From positions 124,001 through 188,000 of the forward strand of contig CAVXEB010000001.1 in the NCBI GenBank assembly GCA_963760735.1: a DNA stretch of 64,000 nt. Reading direction: 5' to 3'. Source of the stretch: CF-46 sp963760735. GTDB lineage: Bacteria > Chloroflexota > Limnocylindria > Limnocylindrales > CSP1-4. The notes under the pieces are model-generated. The model ran no database searches, was not told where the DNA came from, and saw only the letters and a list, made by a program, of their open reading frames with translations. Shown in pieces: positions 24,447 to 32,158 of this stretch (position 1 is its first letter; each line of letters opens with the position of its first letter). Both the position numbers and the translations under genes were made by a program.

Positions 24447-24464
24447 GTTAGATGGATATCTAAC
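24447..24464. promoter_or_regulatory. palindromic operator upstream of arsR
   Basis: GTTAGAT-GGAT-ATCTAAC: perfect 7-bp arms with a 4-base spacer, just upstream of the arsR gene. It recurs at 23221-23238 with one change. The arrangement fits a dimeric winged-helix repressor. The gap to the divergent peptidase gene (24621) also contains TACAAT at about 24590, a possible -10 for that gene. Confidence 0.7.
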
Positions 24465-24620
24465 TCGTGGAAGAGGCGCGTGTCAAGTGGCGATACGGAA
24501 ATTCCGGGGTTCGACCCAACCGCCGGCTCGCGTCGCGCGTCGTCGCGACCCGTGACCGGACCGACCCCGTCGACGGCCCTACAATCGAGGCCCCACCCTG
24601 CCGAGGAGCCCGACCCGCCG

Positions 24621-25958
24621 ATGTCGACCGTGACCTTCACCGACGAACGGCTGCCGAACGGGCTCCGCTTGATCACCTCCGTCGATCGCCTGGCGCCCGT
24701 CGTGGCCGTCAATCTCTGGTACGACGTCGGTTCCAAACACGAGGTCGAGGGCAAGACCGGCTTCGCTCACCTCTTCGAGCACGTGATGTTCCAGGGATCG
24801 CGCAACGTCGGCAAGGCCGAGCACATGGCCCTCGTCCAGGCGGCCGGCGGGACGTTGAACGGGAGCACCTGGCTCGATCGGACCAACTACTACGAGACGC
24901 TGCCCTCCCACCAGGCCGAGCTGGCCCTGTGGCTGGAGGCGGACCGGATGGGCACCCTGCTGGATGCCCTCAGCCAGGAGAACCTCGACAACCAGCGCGA
25001 GGTCGTGAAGAACGAGAAGCGCTGGTCGTACGACAACCGCCCGTACGGGTCGTGGTACGAGAAGCTCCAGGGCCATCTGTACCCGCCGGAGCACCCGTAC
25101 CACCACACGACGATCGGCTCGATGGAGGACCTCGACGCGGCCTCGATCGAGGACGTCAGCGAGTTCTTCCGGACGTACTACGCGCCGAACAACGCGGTGC
25201 TGTCCGTCGTCGGCGACGTCGATCCGGCCGACATCCGCCGCTGGGCGGAGCGCTACTTCGGCGGCATTCCCGCCAACGACGCGATCCCGCCGCTCGGCGA
25301 CCTGTCGCTGCCACCGACGATCGGTGGCGAACGGCGGGAGACGGTCCACGACAAGGTGCCGTTGCCGCGGGTCTACGTCGGGTTCCGGGCGCCGGTGTAC
25401 GGCGACACGCGGCTCGATGCCCTCGACATCGCCGCCCAGGTGCTCGCGGGCGGCAAGGGATCACGCCTCCATCGCCGGCTCGTCCGCGAGGAGCGGATCG
25501 CCCAGGACGTCGCGCTCGTGGCCCTCGGCTTCGTCGGCGGGGCGTCGATCGCGGCCGGCTGGGCGACCGTCCGGCCGGGGATCCCGGTCGAGCGTGTCGA
25601 GGCGGCCCTCCACGAGGAGCTGGAACGGCTCGGTCGTGAACCGATCAGCGACGACGAGCTGGCGCGGGCGCGTGCGCTGATCGAGACGGAGGAGCTCGCC
25701 GGCCTGTCGCGGGTGGAGGAGCGCGCCGACCGGCTCTCGATGTACGCGACGCTCTTCGACGACCCGGAGCTGATCAACCGGATGCTCCCGCGCTACCTGG
25801 CGGTGACGGCCGACCAGATCCGCGATGTCGCGAGCGACGTCTTCCGCGCAGACAACCGCGTGGTCCTGACGTATCTGCCCGAGCTTCCGCCCGCAGACAG
25901 CGCCACGAGCGACGAGGACTCCGCGGACCGGGACGCGGACGAGGAGGTCGCGGCGTGA
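24621..25958 (+). CDS. M16-family zinc metallopeptidase (catalytic subunit)
   Basis: 445-aa peptidase of the pitrilysin/processing-peptidase family, probably cytosolic, that degrades or processes peptides. The inverted zinc motif is HLFEH (His50, Glu53, His54); the second zinc Glu is in ENLDNQREVVKNE, about 75 residues downstream as expected. Two M16 domains (N about 10-165, C about 180-375) form the usual clam half. It ends in an acidic tail. GAGGAG lies 12 bases before the ATG. The next gene overlaps by 4 bases and encodes the inactive partner, matching known two-subunit bacterial M16B enzymes. Confidence 0.92.
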   Translation: MSTVTFTDERLPNGLRLITSVDRLAPVVAVNLWYDVGSKHEVEGKTGFAHLFEHVMFQGSRNVGKAEHMALVQAAGGTLNGSTWLDRTNYYETLPSHQAELALWLEADRMGTLLDALSQENLDNQREVVKNEKRWSYDNRPYGSWYEKLQGHLYPPEHPYHHTTIGSMEDLDAASIEDVSEFFRTYYAPNNAVLSVVGDVDPADIRRWAERYFGGIPANDAIPPLGDLSLPPTIGGERRETVHDKVPLPRVYVGFRAPVYGDTRLDALDIAAQVLAGGKGSRLHRRLVREERIAQDVALVALGFVGGASIAAGWATVRPGIPVERVEAALHEELERLGREPISDDELARARALIETEELAGLSRVEERADRLSMYATLFDDPELINRMLPRYLAVTADQIRDVASDVFRADNRVVLTYLPELPPADSATSDEDSADRDADEEVAA

Positions 25959-27460
25959 GCACCGACGTCCGGATCGTCGCCGAGCGGCCGACGCCGGGGA
26001 CGCCGCGCCCGTACGAGTTCCCGGCCGTCGCCCGCAGCCGGCTGGCGAACGGCCTCTCGCTCGTCATCGCCGACCTTCCGGGTCGGCCGCTGGTGTCCGC
26101 CACGCTCGTGCTCCGGAACGGGGCGGTCGACGAGCCCGACGCGGACGGTGGCGCGACCGTCCTCGCGGCGCGGGCGATGACCGAGGGCACGGAGTCCCAC
26201 GACGCGATCGCCCTCGTCGAGGCGACGGAGCGGCTCGGAGCGGGTCTCCACGCCGACGCCGGCTGGGACGCGATGACGGTCGGCATCGATGTTCCCGCGG
26301 CGCGGCTCGAGCCGGCGATGAACCTCCTGGCCGAGGTGGCGCTCCATCCGACCTTCCCCGACGCCGAGGTCGAACGGCTCCGCGACGAGCGGCTCAACGA
26401 TCTCCTCCAGGCCGAGGCGGACCCGCGGCGTCGCGCCGACGAGGCGTTCACCGCGACGATCTACACCGGCGGCTCGCCATACCGCCGCCCGTCCGGCGGC
26501 ACCCGCGACACCGTCGAGGGCCTGGACGCCGGCCGGCTCCGCGCGGCCTGGCAGCGTGGGCTCGACCCGGCGCGAGCCACGCTCGTGGTCGGGGGTGACC
26601 TGTCCGGCATCGACGTGCCGGCGATCGCGGATCGGCTGCTCGGTGGCTGGGGCTCGCCGTTCGGCGCGAGCGCGACCGGGTCGATCGTTGCCGAGGGCGC
26701 GGTCCGCGAGCGGTTCGTCCGCGTCCTCCATCGCCCTGGCTCCGTCCAGACCGAGATCCGGATCGGGCACCTCGGGGTCCCGCGGCGGATCTCCGACTAT
26801 CACGCCCTCTCGGTGATGGCAGCGATCCTCGGCGGGCTGTTCAACTCCCGGCTGAACACGAAGCTCCGCGAGGAGAAGGGCTACACCTACGGGGCCGGCG
26901 CCGGCTTCGACCTGCGGCGGGCCGCCGGACCGTTCGCCGCAAGGGCCGCCGTCAACACCGAGGTGACCGTCCCGGCCGTGCTCGACACGATGGCCGAGCT
27001 GGAGCGGATCCGCTCCGGACCCGTGACGGATGCCGAGCTGACCGCCGCGAGGGACTTCCTCGTCGGGGTCTTCCCGCTCCGGTTCGAGACGGCTGGTGCG
27101 ATCGTCGGAGCGCTGATCGGCCTGGCCGTTCACGACCTGCCCGACGACGAGATCGTCCGGTATCGGGCGGGCATCGAGGCCGTGTCGATCGACGCGGTCC
27201 TCGCGGCCGCGACCAGCCACGTCCGGCCGGACGCGGCCGCGATCGTCCTCGTCGGCGACGCCGACGCGTTCGGCGCGGAGCTGGAGGCAGCGGGCCTCGG
27301 ACGAGTCATCGTCGAAGGCGACCGCGGGCCACGGGACGAGGGGCGCGACGAGGGCGTCCAGGAGGCACTCGGGCCGGTGGACGAGGGATCGTCCGGGCCG
27401 ACCGAGGGTGCCGAGGAGCCGGCGCCGGGCGACGAGGCGGAGGCCCCGCCGGCGGACTGA
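25955..27460 (+). CDS. M16-family peptidase-like protein (non-catalytic subunit)
   Basis: 501-aa partner of the preceding peptidase. The zinc motif is absent: the position of HxxEH reads TVLAARAMTEG. The Arg/Tyr pair typical of the other half of the active site is present in KLREEKGYTYGAG (about residues 302-314), which positions substrate in M16B heterodimers. The two together should make one active enzyme. The C-terminal 55 residues are a Pro/Glu/Gly-rich low-complexity tail. GTG overlaps the upstream stop (GTGA), so translation is coupled. Confidence 0.9.
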   Translation: MSTDVRIVAERPTPGTPRPYEFPAVARSRLANGLSLVIADLPGRPLVSATLVLRNGAVDEPDADGGATVLAARAMTEGTESHDAIALVEATERLGAGLHADAGWDAMTVGIDVPAARLEPAMNLLAEVALHPTFPDAEVERLRDERLNDLLQAEADPRRRADEAFTATIYTGGSPYRRPSGGTRDTVEGLDAGRLRAAWQRGLDPARATLVVGGDLSGIDVPAIADRLLGGWGSPFGASATGSIVAEGAVRERFVRVLHRPGSVQTEIRIGHLGVPRRISDYHALSVMAAILGGLFNSRLNTKLREEKGYTYGAGAGFDLRRAAGPFAARAAVNTEVTVPAVLDTMAELERIRSGPVTDAELTAARDFLVGVFPLRFETAGAIVGALIGLAVHDLPDDEIVRYRAGIEAVSIDAVLAAATSHVRPDAAAIVLVGDADAFGAELEAAGLGRVIVEGDRGPRDEGRDEGVQEALGPVDEGSSGPTEGAEEPAPGDEAEAPPAD

Positions 27461-27565
27461 CGCGGCAACCGGCCCGGGCACGGCTGAAACCTTCTCGACG
27501 TCCGCCGTCTCAAGGTGGCAGAAGGTCGACGAGGTCGTCGGCCGCCACCGGAGAACCCACCAATC

Positions 27566-28057
27566 ATGGACGTCAAGAATCGCCTCGGACGCAGCCTGGC
27601 GGCCTCGGCGGTCGCCCTCTTCGTCGTCAGCGGAGCCGTCCTCGGCGCGAACGCGCTCCAGCAGACCGGATCGTCCGATCCAGCGGCTGCCGAGACGAGC
27701 GACCCGGCCGGGACGGCCGAGCCGACCGGGACTCCCGAGCCGACCGACACCCTGGAGCCGACAGAGACCGCCGAGCCTACCGAGACGATCGAGCCGGCCG
27801 ACACCCTGAAGCTGACGGAGACAGCCGAGCCCGCCGAGACGGCGCCGAGACGCCGAACCGCCGAGACGGCCGAGCCCGCCGAGACGGCCGAACCCGCCGA
27901 GGCGGCCGAACCCACCGAGACTGCGGACGACCACGGCGGCCAGGGCGAGGTCGAGGCCGGCGACGACCACTCCGGTCACGATGGTGGCGGCGACGACAGC
28001 TCCGGATCCGGGTCGGATGACTCAGGTCACGGGTCGGACGACTCCGGCCACCACTGA
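27566..28057 (+). CDS. exported His/Asp-rich low-complexity protein
   Basis: 163 aa. The N-terminal hydrophobic segment (about residues 10-30, AASAVALFVVSGAVLGANAL) is a signal peptide or anchor. It is followed by about 80 residues of imperfect E-P-T/A-E-T repeats and a C-terminal tail rich in Asp, His, Ser and Gly (DDHSGHDGGGDD and GSDDSGHGSDDSGHH). The tail resembles metal-binding His-rich segments. No domain is recognised. The same T/A-D-D-H-G-G words occur in the anti-sigma-like protein two genes downstream, suggesting a shared function in metal or envelope-stress sensing. GGAG is about 12 bases before the ATG at 27566. Confidence 0.6.
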   Translation: MDVKNRLGRSLAASAVALFVVSGAVLGANALQQTGSSDPAAAETSDPAGTAEPTGTPEPTDTLEPTETAEPTETIEPADTLKLTETAEPAETAPRRRTAETAEPAETAEPAEAAEPTETADDHGGQGEVEAGDDHSGHDGGGDDSSGSGSDDSGHGSDDSGHH

Positions 28058-28095
28058 TCCGGCCGACGGCCGACGACGCGCTCGATCGGAACCGT

Positions 28096-28133
28096 GGACC
28101 ATGGACGGACGTTCCACGACCCGTCCATGGTCT
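28096..28133. repeat. long inverted repeat covering the ECF sigma start codon
   Basis: GACCATGGACGG (28097-28108) pairs with CCGTCCATGGTC (28121-28132), a perfect 12-bp stem with a 12-base loop; a G-T pair extends it by one. The ATG at 28127 proposed for the sigma gene lies in the 3' arm, so in RNA the hairpin would hide the start codon. As DNA it could be an operator. Confidence 0.5.
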
Positions 28134-28741
28134 CGCCACGAACCGGGGACCGAACCACGGCATCGCCGCTCGCCGATCAGCTCCAGCACGTCGACCTCGA
28201 CGACCAGTCGGCCGTCGACGCCGTCCTTGCGGGTGACCGGGACGCGTTCCGCGTCCTCGTCGATCGCGAGGGCGCTGCGGTCGTTCGGGCCTGCCATCGG
28301 ATCCTCGGTGACATTCACGAGGCCGAGGACGCCGCGCAGGAGGCATTCGTGACCGCGTTCAAGAGCCTCGCGGGTTGGCGAGGCGACGGACCGTTCGGGG
28401 CATGGCTCACCCGGATCGCTGTCCGGATCGCCCTGCGGCGGGTCGAGCGTCGCCGCGACGTCGCCTGGATCGACCCGGCCAACCCGGCCGCGGCGCTCGA
28501 CGTCCCCGGCGGTCCCGATCCGGCCACGTCGGCCCTTCGCTCCGAGCGAGCCGCCGACGTGCGGTCCGCCGTCGCCCGGCTCGACGAGCCGTACCGCGAG
28601 GTCGTCGCCCTCCGCTTCTTCGGCGATCTGAGCCTCGAGGAGATCGCGATCCAGACCGGTCGCCCGCTCGGGACCGTGAAGACCCACCTGCGGCGAGGCC
28701 TCATCCGCCTCCGCTCGTCGGTCGAGGCGAGCCCCTCATGA
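28127..28741 (+). CDS. ECF-type RNA polymerase sigma factor
   Basis: Group IV sigma-70 factor (204 aa). Region 2 runs from DRDAFRVLVDREGAAVVRAC to DIHEAEDAAQEAFVTAFKSL and GPFGAWLTRIAVRIALRRVE; region 4 is LDEPYREVVALRFFGDLSLE plus EIAIQTGRPLGTVKTHLRRG. It directs RNA polymerase to a stress-type regulon. Its stop overlaps the ATG of a one-helix membrane protein by 4 bases, the usual arrangement with an anti-sigma factor. A strong inverted repeat surrounds the ATG at 28127; a GTG at 28094 in frame is the alternative start. The upstream His-rich protein may belong to the same circuit. Confidence 0.9.
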   Translation: MVSPRTGDRTTASPLADQLQHVDLDDQSAVDAVLAGDRDAFRVLVDREGAAVVRACHRILGDIHEAEDAAQEAFVTAFKSLAGWRGDGPFGAWLTRIAVRIALRRVERRRDVAWIDPANPAAALDVPGGPDPATSALRSERAADVRSAVARLDEPYREVVALRFFGDLSLEEIAIQTGRPLGTVKTHLRRGLIRLRSSVEASPS

Positions 28742-29460
28742 CCGGGCGGCCCCCGATCCACCCCGACGACGAGGAGCGGATCGCACGCGAGATGACCGCC
28801 GAGCTGGAGGCGCTGATGACGAGCTCATCGGTTGCGCCGGACGCCGACTTCGCGGACCGGGTGATGGGCGCGGTCGCGCACGAGCCGCTGCCGCAGCCGG
28901 CGCGTGCGTTCGGGCTCGCCGTGATGAGTGGTCGCGCCCGGGCTGCGATCGCGGCCGTGGGTGACGCCTGGCGGGTCGCGGTCGGCGGGTTCGCCCCGAC
29001 GGCGGTGCGGGCACAGGCCCTGGCCCTGGTGCTCGTCGTCGCCGTGGCGTCGGTCGCGTTCGCCGGTGGAGCGACCGTCGGTGCCCTGAACCTGCTGACG
29101 CCACCCACGCCCCCGAACTCGCCATTGCCGAGCCCCTCTCCGAGTCCGGCACCGACGGTGACGCCGTCGCCATCACCCTCGCCAACCGAGTCGGTCGAGC
29201 CGACGGACAGTGCCGAGCCCGCGCAAACGGCCGAGCCGTCCGGGACCGACGACCACGGAGGCCGGGCGCCCCGGCCGACGCCGACCGGCACCGACGACCA
29301 CGGCGGTGGCTCGGGGTCCGGCGGCGGTGGCTCGGGCTCCGGCGGTTCCGGCTCCGGCGATGGCTCGGGCTCCGGCGGCTCCGGATCGGGTGGATCCGGC
29401 GGCGGACGGACGCCCGAGCCCACGAAGACCGACGATCACGGCGGCGGAGGCGACGGCTAG
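28738..29460 (+). CDS. putative anti-sigma factor, single-pass, with His/Gly-rich exterior
   Basis: 240 aa. The cytoplasmic part (about 1-95) starts with an acidic helix DDEERIAREMTAELEALMTS, a good candidate sigma-binding segment, though no HxxxCxxC zinc motif is present. One membrane helix lies at about 97-120 (ALALVLVVAVASVAFAGGATVG). The outer part is Pro/Ser repeats, then Gly/Ser runs punctuated by TDDHGG three times. These His-Asp units could bind metal outside the cell, and similar words end the exported protein at 27566. The gene is coupled to the sigma gene by ATGA. Role inferred from position and topology only. Confidence 0.65.
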   Translation: MTGRPPIHPDDEERIAREMTAELEALMTSSSVAPDADFADRVMGAVAHEPLPQPARAFGLAVMSGRARAAIAAVGDAWRVAVGGFAPTAVRAQALALVLVVAVASVAFAGGATVGALNLLTPPTPPNSPLPSPSPSPAPTVTPSPSPSPTESVEPTDSAEPAQTAEPSGTDDHGGRAPRPTPTGTDDHGGGSGSGGGGSGSGGSGSGDGSGSGGSGSGGSGGGRTPEPTKTDDHGGGGDG

Positions 29461-29482
29461 CTGCGCTGCTAGGCTCTGCGGC

Positions 29483-30160
29483 GTGATCGCCGTCGTCGGG
29501 AACCCGGTCGGGCGCCGCGTCGGCGGCGTGATCGTCGCCGGCGGTCTGCCTGTTGCCGTCGCCCGGGCTGCGGCCGGCGCGGGGGCCGGGGTCCAGCTGA
29601 TCGGCAAGGTCGGCCAGGGCCCGGATGGCGACGCGATCGTTCTCTCGATCGCGGCGGACCGCATCGGCCACGTCGCCCTCCTCCGCGACACGTCCCCGGT
29701 CGCGATCGGGACCCACGCCGACGACATCGATCCGGATCGGCCGATCGACGAAGAGGCCGGTCTCGACGATCGCGATGACGACGTGGACGCGACGCGCGAG
29801 GCGCCGGTCGGGCCTGACGTGGCCGTGCTCGATCCGGCCGACCTCGACCTCGCGCTCCGCTATCTGCCCGACTACCGGGTCGTCGTGATCGCCCAGCCGC
29901 TCGGCGCGGACGCGCTCGGCGCGGCGCTCGACGCGGCCCGCTGGTCCGGCGCCCAGATCGTCCTCGTGACGAGCGCGGATCCGGCGTCGGTCCCGATCCC
30001 GGACGACGCGACGATCCTCGAAGCCCCGACCGAGGACGCCGAGGGTGCCTTCGCCTCGGTCGTCGGCAGGTACGCCGCGGCGCTCGACGCGGGCACGACA
30101 CCGGCCGACGCGTTCGCGACCGCGTCCGGCGCGATCGGCTGGACGGCCGTCGCGGACTGA
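29483..30160 (+). CDS. PfkB/ribokinase-like protein, shortened
   Basis: 225-aa protein whose N-terminal half follows the PfkB sugar-kinase pattern (AVVGNPVGRRVGG, then GGLPVAVARAAAGAGAGVQL and GKVGQGPDGDAI for the substrate and lid region). The C-terminal catalytic signature DTxGAGD is not found, and the protein is about 80 residues shorter than active kinases. It may be a regulatory or degenerate homologue. An acidic insert (about 75-105) is unusual. TAGGCT at 29470-29475 lies 7 bases before the GTG with no ribosome-binding site, so a leaderless start is likely. Confidence 0.65.
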   Translation: MIAVVGNPVGRRVGGVIVAGGLPVAVARAAAGAGAGVQLIGKVGQGPDGDAIVLSIAADRIGHVALLRDTSPVAIGTHADDIDPDRPIDEEAGLDDRDDDVDATREAPVGPDVAVLDPADLDLALRYLPDYRVVVIAQPLGADALGAALDAARWSGAQIVLVTSADPASVPIPDDATILEAPTEDAEGAFASVVGRYAAALDAGTTPADAFATASGAIGWTAVAD

Positions 30161-30170
30161 GTCAACTCGG

Positions 30171-30890
30171 TCAGTCGAAGAGGCCGGGCGGCGCCGCCGT
30201 GTCCGCGGCGATCGCGGCGAGGTCGATCGGTTCGACCAGCTCGGGACCGTCGTTGCGGACGTTGTTCACGAGATCGCGAACGGGCTCGATCCGGAGGGCG
30301 ACCTCGTCGGTCGGCTCGAAGAGGCCGTGGAGCTCGGCGGGGTCCTCGAGATCGGGATCCAGCCAGAGGTCCCAGCGATCCTCCGGCACGACGACGGGCA
30401 TCCGGTCGTGGAGCGACGCCATCTGGTCGTTCGGACGCGTGGTCACGATCGTGAACGTCCGGACGACCACGTCCTTCGCCGGGTCGCGCCAGCCCGACCA
30501 CAGGCCCGCCAGTGCGAGAGGCCGCCGATCCGCCCGCCCGATCGAGAACGGCTGGCGTCGCTCGCCGATCCGCCGCCATTCGTAGAACCCGTCCACGGGG
30601 ACGAGGCACCGTTTGCGGCGGAGTGCATCGGCGAACGCCGGCGACCGCGTCAGGGTCTCGGATCGGGCGTTGAACATCCGCGACGCGACCTTCGCGTTCT
30701 CGGCCCAGTGGGGGATCAGGCCCCAGCGATAGGCGACGATCGCCCGCCGCTCCGATCGCTGGACGACAACGTACGCCTCGTCGGTCGGGGCGACGTTCCA
30801 GCGGGGTCCGAGCTCGTCGGCGAGCGGCTCCGCGGCGAAGATCTCGGCCAGCTCCGACGCCGGCCGCTCCTGGCTGAATCTCCCGCACAC
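30171..30890 (-). CDS. SRAP-domain abasic-site processing protein (YedK/HMCES-like)
   Basis: 239 aa. Protects single-stranded abasic DNA by forming a covalent thiazolidine link through the N-terminal Cys. Starting at GTG 30890 the protein begins Met-Cys-Gly-Arg-Phe, exactly the family N terminus with Cys2 exposed after Met removal; an ATG three codons earlier would bury the Cys and is rejected. Other active-site parts are visible: NVAPT, FNARSET, VPVDGFYEW (Glu) and LHDRMPVVV (His). TAGACT (30899-30904 on the minus strand) is 8 bases upstream, suggesting a leaderless mRNA. It is divergent from the rhomboid gene. Confidence 0.95.
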   Translation of the reverse strand: MCGRFSQERPASELAEIFAAEPLADELGPRWNVAPTDEAYVVVQRSERRAIVAYRWGLIPHWAENAKVASRMFNARSETLTRSPAFADALRRKRCLVPVDGFYEWRRIGERRQPFSIGRADRRPLALAGLWSGWRDPAKDVVVRTFTIVTTRPNDQMASLHDRMPVVVPEDRWDLWLDPDLEDPAELHGLFEPTDEVALRIEPVRDLVNNVRNDGPELVEPIDLAAIAADTAAPPGLFD

Positions 30891-30931
30891 GATCGGCAAG
30901 TCTAGACGCCCGTCCTGTATCGTCCCGGGCG

Positions 30932-32158
30932 ATGGACGAACCCCGGGGCATCCGGCCGGCTGCCGATCGGCACGTCACCGGCCCGCTCAGCCCTGAGAGC
31001 GCCAGATCGCTGCTGGACCAGGGCGGCGCCCTGCTCGAGGCGGGCAACTTCCCCGAAGCGCTCGCGACGTATCAGCGGGTGATCGGGAACGACGATCCCG
31101 AGGTGACCGCCGCGGGCCTGCTCGGCACGGCCCAGGCCCTGTACCGGATGGATCAGGAGGACGCCGCGATCGCCCGCTGGGAAGCGGTCCTCGAGCTGCC
31201 CGAGACCACGTCGACCTACGCGGCGTGGCGCAACGTCGCGGCCGCCCGGGTGCGGGACGGAGACCTGAACGGCGCGATCGCCGCATACCGCGAGGCGGAC
31301 CGCCGCGGGCCGGCGATCGACAAGGCAGAGATCGCCAACCGCCTGGGCTGGCTCGCCAAGGAGACCGGCAACGTCCGCGCATCGCGGCGCTACTTCGCCC
31401 GCGGCCGCGGCAGCTACCTGCCGGTCGCGACGTACTCGATCCTCGGCCTCACGGTCGCGGTCTCGCTGGCGGCCGCGTTCGCCGCGAACGGCGTCGACAT
31501 CTACCACGCCCTCTGGATGGACAAGGTCCTCCTCGCGGACGGCCAGGTCTGGCGGGCGTTGACCGTGACGCTCGTCCATGGCGATCCGGATCCCAACGCG
31601 CTTGCCCTGACGCTCGTCCACCTGTTCAGCAACATGTATGCGCTGTATCTCGTCGGGCCGATCGTCGAACGGCTCTACGGCCCGTCACGATTCGTCGCGT
31701 TCTACGTCCTCGCCGCGATCGGCGGGTCGCTGGCGACCTTCGCGTTCAACGACGTGCAGTTCGGGACCGGCGCCTCCGGCGCGATCTTCGGCCTGTTCGG
31801 GGTGCTCTTCGCATCGACGCGGCTGCACATGCCGGTCCTCGACCGCCAGAGCCGGGGGATCGCCGGTCAGGTCGGGGCCCTGATCGTGCTCAACATCGTG
31901 TTCGGGCTGAGCAGTGGCATCGTCGACAACCTGGCCCACATCGGCGGTCTGGTCACGGGCATCCTCCTGGCCGTCGCGTTCCCGCCCGGCAAGGTCCCGA
32001 CGCTGCGCTCGATGTGGCAGCCGGGCTCGAACGGTCAGATCGCGTCCGGCAGCATCCTCGCGAGCCCGATGGCGCGGCTGGGCTCGATCGTGCTCCTCGT
32101 GGTCCTGATGGTCGTCGCCGGGTTCGTCGGCGTCAGCGCCTGGGGTCCGCGGGGCTGA
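30932..32158 (+). CDS. rhomboid intramembrane serine protease with N-terminal TPR domain
   Basis: 408 aa. Residues about 20-155 form TPR-like helical pairs (LDQGGALLEAGNFPEALATY and LGTAQALYRMDQEDAAIARW). The rhomboid core follows with six helices: HLFSNMYALY carries the conserved HxxxN, GASGAIFGLFG the nucleophile Ser282, and NLAHIGGLVTG the catalytic His336. It cleaves membrane proteins within the bilayer; the TPR part probably recruits substrate. A final helix follows the core. TATCGT (30918-30923) lies 8 bases before the ATG with no Shine-Dalgarno. The 3' end overlaps the histidine kinase gene by 26 bases. Confidence 0.92.
   Translation: MDEPRGIRPAADRHVTGPLSPESARSLLDQGGALLEAGNFPEALATYQRVIGNDDPEVTAAGLLGTAQALYRMDQEDAAIARWEAVLELPETTSTYAAWRNVAAARVRDGDLNGAIAAYREADRRGPAIDKAEIANRLGWLAKETGNVRASRRYFARGRGSYLPVATYSILGLTVAVSLAAAFAANGVDIYHALWMDKVLLADGQVWRALTVTLVHGDPDPNALALTLVHLFSNMYALYLVGPIVERLYGPSRFVAFYVLAAIGGSLATFAFNDVQFGTGASGAIFGLFGVLFASTRLHMPVLDRQSRGIAGQVGALIVLNIVFGLSSGIVDNLAHIGGLVTGILLAVAFPPGKVPTLRSMWQPGSNGQIASGSILASPMARLGSIVLLVVLMVVAGFVGVSAWGPRG

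Noticed and set aside
25955..27460. Second M16 protein as a degraded peptidase
   Set aside because: Loss of HxxEH with retention of the Arg/Tyr region is normal for the non-catalytic subunit of two-chain M16B peptidases, and the rest is intact.
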